Source: Rhynchopus sp. YZ270_cl-10
Taxonomy: Eukaryota; Euglenozoa; Diplonemea; Diplonemida; Diplonemidae
Reading direction: 5' to 3'
Length of the DNA: 64,000 nucleotides
NCBI GenBank assembly: GCA_964035575.1
Contig: OZ037933.1
Location: 930,001 to 994,000, forward strand
A program made the position numbers and the translations under genes. Below the pieces are notes generated by a model. The model saw only the letters and a list, made by a program, of their open reading frames with translations, was not told the origin of the DNA and ran no database searches. Below are positions 20,669 to 32,100 of this stretch, in pieces (position 1 is the stretch's first letter; the number at the start of each line of letters is the position of its first letter).

Positions 20669-21725
20669 ATGTCCGTCCGTGTCCTTGTCACACAGGCAAC
20701 CGGCCGTGTCGGTCGCGAAACCGTTGCGCACCTCGCGGAACAGCGCAAGCAGGGAAAGTATGCTACCCACTCCCCACCCTCCTCCCTCCACCCTTTTTTT
20801 TTACCCCTTTTTTCAACCACCTCCCCACTCCCCCTACAGGGATGTCTTCATCCGTGCCGTGGCGCGTGACTCCAGCAAGGATGAGTGGCTGCGCAGCCTT
20901 GGTGCCGACGAGGTGGTCCGCTTCGACTACAACGAGCCGTCCACCTTCGCAGGCGCCCTCGACAACATGAACTCCGTGTTCTCCGCAAGCCCGGATCCGG
21001 CATGCGAGGGCCACGACGCCTTCTGCAAGACCTTCTCGAAGGACATCCAGCACGTCGTGCGTCTCTCCTGCTTCGGTGCCGACACCCTCACCGCGTCCTA
21101 CGACCCCAACACCCACGCCACCCTCGAGGGTGAGAAGATCCCCGGCATGCTCCAGGGGTACTGGCGTGACGAGAAGTGCGTGCTCGACAACGTTGGTGTT
21201 GAGAAGAGCACGGTGCTCCGCGCAAACTTCTTCCAGGGCCACATCATCAAGCCCGAGACCGGCAACATCGACGAGCACGGATTCTTCTCCTCCCCTCTGG
21301 GCTCCGCACGCAACAGCTTTGTGTCGACCAACGACATTGGTGAGGCTGCTGCCATCGTCCTTGCCAACCCTGCGACACACATGAACAAATTCTACGACCT
21401 CACCGGACCCGAGCCCACCTCCATGTACGACTGTGCTGAGATCCTCTCCAAGGCGCTCGGCAAGAAGGTCGAGTACCGTGAGCAGGACATCGAGAAGTTC
21501 GAGGCCGACTTCGGCAAGCAGCGTCGCGCCTTCTTCGAGTACCTCCGCAACGGGTTCTACCTGCGTTGCTCCCCTGACTTCTACAACATCACCGGCAAGA
21601 AGCCCCAGGGCTTCTACGAGTACCTGACCGTCCCCGGCAAGTCTGGCGAGACCGGACTCGACGAGATGTGGAAGGGAGGCATGTGGACCAAGGGTAAGAA
21701 CGCTATGGAGGGACACGAGGCCTAA
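20669..21725 (+). CDS. NmrA-like / atypical SDR NAD(P)-binding protein
   Basis: Exons 20669-20757 and 20840-21725 (82-bp phase-2 intron starting GTATGC) encode 324 residues. The fold is an atypical short-chain dehydrogenase of the NmrA/HSCARG type, which binds NAD(P) in an N-terminal Rossmann fold and acts as redox sensor or reductase in the cytosol. The dinucleotide loop reads VTQATGRVGRE, where relatives have TGATGxxG, so the first Gly is Gln. VARDSS provides the residues usually contacting the 2' phosphate or ribose. Conserved downstream blocks are VVRLSCFGAD, TVLRANFFQGH, FVSTNDIGEAAAIVL and FYDLTGPEPTSM. The start codon follows CATCAACACA. Upstream in-frame codons lack a suitable ATG. 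Substrate cannot be read from sequence. Confidence 0.88.
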
Positions 21726-23129
21726 ACTGCTTGAAAAAAATTTCAAAAAAGAAGAGGGGGAAAAACAATTTTAAAAAAACGTTATTTTTTGGGAATCGAT
21801 ACATAAGAAAGATGTGGGTGTGTTGTGTTAAATGGGTGTGCTGTGTTGTGTTAAAAGCGAGTGTCGCAAGGAAAAAGTAAAACATCTTTCATTTTTTTCT
21901 CTCTTTTTTTTTATACATGGGGTTGAAACATGAGAGGGGAGGGTAAAACGGTCTGAGGGAGAGAAAAGTGGCCGAAAACCCCTCTCCCCCCCTTTGTTGT
22001 TGTTTTTTTCCCCTTTTTTGTTGAACAGATCAAAAGTTCAAATATATGAGCGTGTTCTGATGAGACCGTTTTCATTATTTGCTGTTCTTTTTCTTTTTTT
22101 TTCTCTTTTTTTTCTCCAAAAAAAATCACTCAAATATTCTCCTTTTTTTTTCATTTTTCTTTTCGTCCCCGATCCGAATGAAACCGAAAAAGAGCACGTC
22201 GATTCGGCACATTTGCAAAAAAAAAGAAAGTATTTTTTTTCCATCAACATTTCCCCCCTCCCCTCTCTATGACGCTTTTGAGCACCAAGCACCAATAGTC
22301 TTCATTTCAGCCATACCGAGACAGAAGTACTAGGCCTTATCGTTTGATTGTCAAATTACGTCGCTGCAAGCTGCGTGCCAATTTGTCCCTGATGAATGAA
22401 ATATGTCGCACATAATCGCAATGCGCGGTGTGCCTGTAACCAGGGTCTTTTTCATGGACTTTGAGAAACAGGAAACGGTCCTTTTGCCTTCAGCAGAGTT
22501 TCGCGTTCCATGGAAACAAATCACAGAGTCGCAATTTTAAAAGCAGCTTTGTTGCGTCGGAGCCTGGTACGCAGCCTATCCATAGATGCGGTGTTCCTTG
22601 TCAAATGCCTTTCTGTGGCGTTCTTGTTCACAGCCCGCAGGCCTGAAGTCTGGTACTTTTGCGGACAAGCTTGAAGTACGTACTCATCACGGTTCAGTCT
22701 GTCTTCTTGTATGCTGGGCGTCAGGAGCAATGTTCTTCACGCTATTGTTGTGAACGTGAGCGGCGGGCATCAATCGAAAGCAACGACCCGCAATATTCCT
22801 CAAAACTTTTTTTTCGATGCCTTCATCGATGAAGCCTGGTCGGCAAAAGGCACAGAGACGGTGCGGACCCACACCGGTTTGCGGCAACTACGCACTAAGT
22901 ACGCAATAGGGCGCGTCAAGGAGCACCAATTACTAACAATGACAGCTACCCACCCTGTCAGACTCCCCTCCCCCCCCTTCCCCCCCCTTCCCCTTCCCTC
23001 CAACAAAACCCACCCCAGGAGGAGAAAACGAAAGGCCCCCTTCTTCTAGAGGGGCCTTCAGTGGGGTTCTTCCCCACACACTACACCATATTTTCCCCTA
23101 TACACATTTCTTCTTCTTCTCTTTCGTAA
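21726..23129. other. Intergenic region with minus-strand relic
   Basis: No + strand gene seen. The first 550 bp are T/A-rich. From about 22340 to 22960 composition becomes protein-coding-like on the minus strand (next entry). The last 170 bp are C-rich and end in the pyrimidine tract ACATTTCTTCTTCTTCTC before the next ATG. Confidence 0.55.
22530..22890 (-). pseudogene. Unassigned minus-strand coding-like relic
   Basis: Two minus-strand stretches in different frames look protein-coding: CRPGFIDEGIEKKVLRNIAG with RCFRLMPAAHVHNNSVKN (about 22870-22700), and VLQACPQKYQTSGLRAVNKN with MDRLRTRLRRNKAAFK (about 22730-22521). No family recognised and no complete frame. Likely a decayed gene or mobile-element piece. 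Confidence 0.3.
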
Positions 23130-26100
23130 ATGCCTCGCTCAAGCAAACACTCCCCCAGCGTCGTGAGCAGCCGCGCTGCGCCACAGGAGGGTGCGGGCGA
23201 GGAGGATCCGGATGTGCGGTCTGTGGTGGATTCGCATCGCGATGCCTTGACAGATGTCCGTTGCGCTGCGTACGCGACGGGGCGGGTGTGGACTGCGACG
23301 AAAGGGGGGCAAATTGTAGTACGCGACCCACGTTGTAAGGTGCTGGCGATGCTGGATGAAACGGAACGGTGTGGACACCCTGCGTGCATCACTGTCGTCG
23401 GATCCTTTGTCTGGATCGGCTACTCCACAGGCATCATCAAGGTCTACAGTACCTCCACCGTCCGAGAAGCGCCAGGTGGAGAGTTCAAACGGCATTCCGG
23501 TGCGGTCCACGACATCACCAGCATGATGCATGGGAGTAGTACTAGAGTGTTTTCCGCGAGCTCGGATTTTTTGATTTTGATGTGGAGCAGAGACTTTCAG
23601 ATGTTAAGGCAAATGTCTGGGCACGGCGCCGGGGTGCGGTCTCTGTGTGCAAAGGGGAGGGTGCTGCTGAGTGCGAGCGATGACGGAACGTTTCGTGCCT
23701 GGGATGTGGCGTCGGGGGATGCGTTGCAACGTATTCATGCGCATCAGAGTGGGGTGCGTGCGGTGTTGTACCACCTTGAGATGATATGGACTGCAGGGGA
23801 AGACGGTCTCGTGCAGGTGTGGGAAGGCTCCACCTTCGCTCCGCTTGCAACACTCGAGGCGCACAGCGGGCCAGTATCGTGTCTCCTTGCAGTCGATTGG
23901 GAGGTCTGGTCGGGAGGTGCCGATCACTCCATCTGCGCTTGGTCTGCGCGAGACTTTACGTTGCTCAGAAGGCTTGCGAATCATGAAAACTTTGTGACCT
24001 CATTGGTAAAGGTGGTAGCGCAGAGGGAGCACAGTGAGGTCTGGTCTGCTGGTGCAGACAAGACGATCAACGTCTGGGGGTTTCAACAACTCTTTGATAC
24101 AGAAGAGTGCCAGCGTCTGAGAGAGGATTTGGCAATGGCGCAAGAGGCATACAAACAGCAGCATGCGGAGATGCTGAAGAAGTACGCGAGGTTGGAGCAC
24201 AAGAAGGATGAGAGGATTTCGCAGTTGAATCAAAAAATTGCGGACCAAGTAGACGATCTGATGATGGTCGAGCACGTCCACACCGACCTGAAGCGCATCC
24301 TCGCAGAGAAGGAAGGCGACATCGCGAAGGCCTGCGCCGATGAGTTCGAGGCCGAGCGTGCTTCCCTGCAGGAGGAGGTCGCGGCGCTCACACAACGCGA
24401 GGCGGACGCACGCTCTGAGGTGGCACACCATGCTGCCAGGGCTGCAAGCATTCCACACCTTGAATCTTCCCTTGAGGTTGAGACACAACGGAATGCGACC
24501 TTCCAGCTTCAGCTCAACGACCTACAAAACGAGCTGAACGCTGCGACACTTAGCCTTGCCACACGCACCGCCGAGCTGGACGGAGCTCGACGCGCTGCGG
24601 ACACTGAAATCGACGAACTCAAAACACGCCTCTCCACCCGCGACGAACGCGTCAGCTTCCTCACCAACGAGGTCGAGCGTGGTGTCATCCGCAGTGCCGA
24701 CCTGGACGAACAGACCCGCCACCTCCAGGCCAAGCTTGACGCCGCACACGAAAGCATCGAACGCCTAGAGGAGGACACCGAACACATGAAGCACCGCCTC
24801 GAAGGGCAAGACGCGATGCTGCGTCAGGGCGAAGCCTTGCACGTCAACGTCGGCACCCTCGAGCAGCTTCTCGCCACCGCAGAGGAGGAGCGCGACGACG
24901 CCATCACGGAGGCGCAGGCCCTCCGCGCTGCCATCACCACAAACGAAAAGGACTTCAACGCCCACGTTGCTGCGGTGCGCGATGCGACCGAATCGTCACC
25001 ACCCGAAGCCTTGCAAGAGGAGTTAACACATATCAAGGAGCTCCTCGCCACTGCCACTGCCGACAAGGAGGCTGCTGAGACACGCATCGACGAGCTCGAA
25101 GACCAACTCGACGAGGAGCAAAACAAAGCAGGCTCCCACGAGACCGACAGCGGCGGCGGCAGTGGCGGCGTCTCCCCTACACACAGCGCACGACGTCCAC
25201 CTCTGCCGCCTTCTCCTGGCGGCAGCGCCGCCTCTAGACAACGTCTCCAAGGAATGGAAGACCGTGTCTTCGACCTCGAGCAGGAGCGCGAAGTGCTGCA
25301 CCACCAACTCGAACAAATCCGTTTGGTTCTCCCAGAAGGACGACCCGATGTCGTAGAGTCCGCACGACGCCTTGCGGAGGAGGTGGCAGATCTGCGTGCT
25401 GCCGCCATAGATGCGAGACAAGCAATGGACAGCCACAACATCCTCACACTACGACACAAAGACACCACCGTCGACGAACCTGAGAGAGACGACTCCAACC
25501 TTGCAGTTCGCCTAGACGAAGCGGAACGTGCCCTGACAGATGCTCACAAAGCGCAGGCTGCTTCCACCGCATGCCTCGACCGTCTCCGCGAAATGGTCGG
25601 TGCAGAGGACAATGACGACCTTCTCACTGAGGTGCAGACCCTCCGCGCTGCTGCCTCTACCGTAGGTGCGTCGACCTCTTCTCGCCACCCAACATCTCCC
25701 CTAGGAGCAAGAAATACCGGCGAGCACCCTGCCTTGGAAAGCTTAACCGATACTTCCTCCCCTCATTCTACCCTTTCAGCAGAGATCTCTGCTGCAGACG
25801 GAAACGAGGAGGAGGCAGACCCGGTCCTCTCCCCGATCTCCGTCGACCACCACCACGACAACGAGCTGCAACTCCTCCAGGACCTTTGCGACCATGCCCT
25901 GGGGACACATGGGTGTAACGTTCTGGCTGCAGTCAGAGGGCTGCTTGGGGAGGTGGCCTCGGTGAAGGAGGTTCTCGATGTGGGGGAAGAAGGGTGGGTC
26001 GCAGCGGTGGCTGTTGCGGTGCGAGGGAGGGACGAAGCCGTCTCGCATTTAGGGAAGGTGCAAACCCTGCTGGAAGAGGATGCAGTAGAGTTGCGAGCAT

Positions 26101-29100
26101 GGAAAGATGAGATTTCTGCCGCTGCAAGCCAACCAGAGGCAGCTCTCCGCACCCTACTAGAAGACTACAGAGAAGCTGTCACCTTCATCGCATCTCTCTA
26201 TGACGCGGCACGTACCCGACGTTCCTCCAACATCATTTCTCTCCTAAATGAAAAGGTCGACCACTTCCAACAAGAGCGCCTCCGGTCTGTCTCTCCAACC
26301 CCTTCCGTATCGGATCACCCAACGCGTCAATCGATCACTAGAACATCTGATTATGTCGAAGCCTCTCTCGGCTCCGCAAGCCCAGAGATTCGTCGAGAAA
26401 TCCACGAAATTGAAGAAGAAGAAGACCCTATCCGCGAAGGACTTAAAGGAGAGTTATCTCGTGTAAAGGACGCTTTATTAGATGAATTAAAGGAAAAGGA
26501 CTTTCTCATTGAAACTCTACGGAACGAAGTGTCGCTCTTAACGGCAAATCCTACCACAACGATGGAACTGGAAACCACATGCAAAACCCTGCGCGTCTCT
26601 CTCGCCACCGAACAACGTGCTCGCGAAGCGCTTCAAGATCGTCTAATCGAGGCGGAAGAGGTGGCTTCAGAGGCTGAGCGACTTCGAACAGAAGCCACCC
26701 AAACAACCAGAGAACTCCGCCGCGAACTCCGCAGAGAAGCAACCAAAACCGCAGACCTCCAAGGGGAAATAGAGGCCTCAAGAATTGATGCTCAAGACGG
26801 CGCCGATCGAAGAGCGGAATTAGCAGAAAAGAGGGTACGTCTAGAGCGAGCGGAGCTGCGCGCCACGGAAGCAGAAACTAGAATAGCCGAAGCAGAGTCA
26901 CGATGCGTTGACCTCGAGGCTCAGGTAGGTGCACTGCATGCTGCTGATGCGTCCGGCAGTCTTCGCGATTTGCGACGTGATCTGCGGAAGGCTTCTGCAG
27001 ATGCTTTAGACCTGGAAGCACGGCTTCGCGACGCCGAGGATGAGAGAGACGCGCTGCAGGCTGCCTCCAGCAAGCACGCCACCTCCTTGGCAGACCTCCG
27101 TTCGCGGCTGCACGAATCGCAGGCGGCGTTGCGTCTGAAGGAAAACGACGACGAACTGCATGCACTCCGTCTTGACCTCCGCAAGCTCACGACAGAGCTT
27201 GCCACCGCACGCCAACGACTCCTCACAACAGAAGAAGAAAGGGATGAATCGAAGACACGCACCGCCCTTCTCGAAGAAAAGGTGGCCGACGCGAAGACCC
27301 ACGACTCCACAGTCACCAGAGAGGCCCGCAAGGAGGCACGCCGTGCCTTAACAGAGGCGGCGGAAAGCAGGCAACGATGTGAAGACGCTCAAGCAGACCT
27401 CATAGCTGCCTCAAAGCAAGAGGAATTGGTGAGGAAGGCGAAGGAAGACATCATCGGGTCTCTCAAAGCCAGGGTGTACGAAGCGGAGCGGGCGGCGCTG
27501 GCCTCAGAGGCGCAGGCGAAGGCAGCGAAGGCAGAATCTGAGGCGAGATTGACTTCAATTGCGGAATTGAAATCGCGTCTAGAAGAGTTGGAAACCCAAA
27601 GCGACACTTCACGCCAATTAGAATCCGCTGAGCTCAGAGAGTTAAAGTCTGAATTACGCAAAGAAATCACGCACCACGCAGAAGCACGACGAAAGGCAGA
27701 CATCGCCACCGCACGACAGGAGGAGCTGAGAGCACAGCTGGCAGATAAATCTGCGCATTCTGTGATTCTTACTGAAGGCATTTCTCGCCTTGAAACCACA
27801 AACGCAACCTTACAAGCGAAACTAGCACGTCTCCCCACAGTTGAAGAAGAGGCACAACGCCTGCGTGCTAGACTCGATACTTCTGAAGCAGCCGCAGATG
27901 CATCACGACTCAGCGACAATGCAGATATGCGTGACACTAAGAAGGACAACAGACGTCTCACTGCAGAGCTTTCCGATGCTCTTCAGAAGTTGGAAGACGC
28001 GGAACACTTTATTGGCGAGCTTGAAACGATGCTCGAAGGCGGCAAAGGCCGTGCCAGCAAACACGAAGCTAAAGATTTACAACGCCGTCTCGAGGCTCTT
28101 TCGGAAGAGCTCGGCCAGGCGCGTGCAAAGGCGGCTACTGCAGACACACTGCACACCACGATCGCACAGATGGAGCGGCAGCAGCGCCTCACGGCAGAGG
28201 AGCTTGCCGAGGCTAAGGTGCTGAGTCTGCACACAGCGAACATCACAATAGAGCGGGATGAGCTGCAGGCGCAGGTGAGCGGCCTGCGGCAGGAGCGTGA
28301 TGGGGAAGGCAGGGAGGCGAAGAAGGAGGCACGCAAAGTGAAGGCTCAGCTGTTGGAGATGACGTCGCAGTTGAGTGGTGTCGAGGGGGAGCTGGCAGAG
28401 CGTGTCGCAGCGGGGGTGGCGGAACAGCAGGAGAGCAGACGGCGTGTGGACGAGCTGCTCACGGAGCTTGCCAGCAGCGCGGAGGCCGTCTCAACGTGGA
28501 AGCTGAAGCACGACACGCTTGAGACACGTTGCCAGCATAAGGGGCACGAGCTTGCGGCAGCGTTAGAGGAGGTCGCCTTGCTGGACGCAGAGCTGCAGCG
28601 TGTGGTGGATGAGGGTGACGCAGTGCGCGAGCAGCTCAAGGAGCAGACAGAGAAGGTGCGTAATGGGCAGCTTGAAACAGCAAAGTGGAAGTTGGAGGTA
28701 TGGGCCATTTGTTCTCTTCCAGATTAATACTGAGAGTGGTGGCGGGCGCAACGTGGTCCACGTAGGTTTCTTTCTTTGTGATGAACCCTCTGTTTTCATT
28801 GTTAGATGCTATCATTCTCATTCTTTAAATTCTTTCCCCAGAATACTGCCCGTGACGAAGTGCAAGCCACCCTTGACGCAGCAGAGCACCGCATACAGCT
28901 GCTCGAGACCGATGCAAAACATGCAGACGAGACGCACCGTGCTGCGTGCGCTGCAGCACAGAGCCGTGCGGATACTGCAGAGGCAGAGCTCGCGGCTCGT
29001 AATGTGGCAGGCGAGGGGCACGCGGCGCAGCAGCAGAAGGCACGCAATGAGGTGTCCGCACTGCGCCTTCAGCTGGTGGAGCTGCGTGCGGAGGTGGAGG

Positions 29101-32100
29101 ACCTGAACAACGCGTGTGCCTGCGAGCGTGACAGGGCTGAGCGTCTTGCACGCAAGGGTGCTGCAGACGTGGCGGCACTGAAGGCAGAGCTCGAAGCAGC
29201 TGAGCAGCGCTGCAGCGTGAAGGTGGGTGCCCTGCAGCAGGCGGAGGCGGAGCAGCGCAAGCTGGCCGCAGAGGTGAATGCACTCAGAGCGACGCTGAAG
29301 GAGACAGCGTCGTACGAGGCGCAGCACCAGGTATGTTTGGTGAAAAGGTCATCTCGGAGCAACTATTCTTCTTATTGTCTTTCAACATTCAAAGTTAACA
29401 TAGGTTTCCGGGGTTTTGGGGGTCTGGGGGTATTTTGGGGTCTTTTTTTATGAGGTGCGACGCTTTTTTTCGATTGTTCCCAGTGTGAGTCTCTCAGCCA
29501 CCGTCCCGGCCCATCTCTTCCCTCATCAACGTTTTCTTGTCTTTTTGTTCCTCAGCGTTTCCTTCTCCACCAGCGTATTCTTTTTTTTCTTCCCCACCAG
29601 CTGAATACCCGAGTGTACTAACACGACATTGTATTCAACAAGTAAAGGAACGCGTCACGCTTTTCACTTTGCTTAAAAAATGACACCGCAGTCACCAGCC
29701 ATTATGCATCCTTCAGCGCTTCGGAACGAAATGCTTCCAAAAACTCAATGCAGTCCAGCGGTTTCCCTCCAATTTCTTGGCACAGCGCAAATGCTGTTGC
29801 TGAGATGCTGCCAAAGCGGACCCGGGAAAGTTGTTCCAAAAACAAGCTCGTGGCAACTTCAAAAGAATATTTATCCAGAAGCCAGGCACAGAACAAAAAA
29901 ACCAAAGGTGATTCACCTTGGCCTCTCTTCCTTGGGACAGCACGCCAAACGCCTGCATCAGGTGTGCGGATATTCGATGACAACTCAGCTACCATCGCAG
30001 CAGAAGAAAAAAAAAGAGGAACCTTCAACCGCATCAGTCGCCCGGTCGCACAGCGTTTCCGTCACGTCGGAAATGCAGAGGTCACCCCATTTCTTGTGGT
30101 GTTGCACGGGCGTTATCAATACTTCGGCAATTACACCTAGTCTTATTTGATTTCCAGATTCGGGTACTTGTATTTTTGTTTCTGTGTGTCGATCCTTGTT
30201 AATGAATGATGGCTGCGGCATCAGACATAGAATCCATCTTGAGTGGCGGGAGTTGCACATATCAGATGTAAATCACGAAATGGATGTAGGACTGCACGGT
30301 TGGGTGTCCACCCGTACAGCCGGTCATTGTACCAAGATAGACTGTCACGAGAGGGATTTTGTATTTCAGTTAACTTATTTCCAAAAAGATTCTACGAATG
30401 TCTGGTAGGGTTTGGGACAAATAACAACGGAACTCGTGACGTATAACCCTTAAGCTTAAGCACCCCTCATGACTCAAAACCCCAACACAGAACGACATGG
30501 ACCTGACACGCACTAGCATGGCTGATGCAGAGGTGAAGTACCTGAACCTCGAGAAGCAGCTGCAGCGCACGACCCAGGAGCTGCGTGCACAGCTGGAAGA
30601 GGAGCAAGACGCGTTCCACCAGGAGCGCACGCGTATCGAAGCAGACACGACAGCCGTGCACAGCGAGCACGAGGCGGCTGTGCTCGAGGTGCGCCAGCTG
30701 CAGGAGCAGCTGCGCAACGCCACTGACGAGATCGACGACCTCAAGCAGCTCCTCGATGGAGCCTCCGTGCGCAAGGTATTTTTTTCTCCCCCCGCACACT
30801 TTTTTTTCCTGGGAAACTGGCGTCTTCTGTGGCCCACCTCCCAACCCCCAAATATCCCTCACAGAACCACCACCTCTGATTTCACCCAAACCACACACAA
30901 ACCACCCCACAGCCCGACAGCGCTGACTCCGGTGCACCCTCCCCCTTCGCCACCAACCTTGACGACACCGCACGCCGCCGTGGCTCTGGGGGTGATGCCC
31001 CCTCTAGCCCGCCCACCTCACAGGACGCCTTGAAGTACCTCGCTGCGGAGCTGGCTGCTGCAGAGAAGAAGGTTGAGGAGCTACAGGAGGCTGCTATTAT
31101 CGCTGCCGAGCGTGGCGATGGCAGTAGGGGTGACGAGGACGGTGGCGGGCGTGCTGCGTGGGAAGCAGAACGCCGTGAGATGGACGCAGAGGTGGCACGC
31201 CTGCACGAACACATCGAGGGCAGCAATGCGGCCTGCGAAGAGAAGCATGCAGAAGTGATGTCCCTGCAGGAGCGTCTGGATACTATGGTATGGGGTCATT
31301 TTTTTGGGGTCAGTTTCCACATAGGTTTCGAACGCGCGTTCGCGTTTTTAGGGCGTTTTCGAGTGCGCGTTTGAAAAACGAAAAAAGAAACGCGCGTTCG
31401 GAAAAAACGGGAAAAAAAACGCGCATTCGGAAAAAACGAACAAAAAACGCGCGTTTGAAAAAAACGAGAAAAAAACGCGCGTTTGAAAAATGAAAAAAAA
31501 AAAAAACGCGCGTTCGAAAAAGTGGAAGCCTCATGTTTACGTGGGGAGGTTTTTCGAACGCGCGTCGAAAAAGTGGTTTTTTCGAACGCGCGTCCAGTTT
31601 TTCAAACGCGCGTTCGAAAAAACCACTTTTTCGAACGCGCGTTTGAAAAAAAAAAAAAAAAAAACGCCCTTTTTTTTTTACGCGCGTCCGGCTTTTCATG
31701 GATGTCCAAAGTACTTGAAGTACTTTTTTCGGATTTTTTATGGCACTTGAAGTACTTGACCCCCCTTTTTTTTCCTCTCAAAATGACAGTCAAGTACTTG
31801 AAGATTGATCAAGTACTTGACACCCTATTTTTTTTTCTCGTACTTTTTTACTTTTTTACCCTCTGACAGAGTCTGTCAAGTACTTGTTTTCGCAAAAAAA
31901 ACGTCAAGTACTTGATCAAGTGCCCACTTTTTTTTTGTACTTGATCAAGTACTTGTGAAAAAAGTACTTGACAGAGGGAGACCAAGTAAAAAAGTACGAG
32001 AAAAAAAATAGGGTGTCAAGTACTTCAAGTATCAAGTATTGGGTTTTTTGGGGGATCAAGTACTTGATATACTTCAAGTACTTTGGACATCCATGGCTTT

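Noticed and set aside
23130-28727. Reading the first exon of the giant gene as a complete 1,865-residue gene
   Set aside because: The frame ends in a GTATGG donor context, and the coiled coil continues in frame through five further exons.
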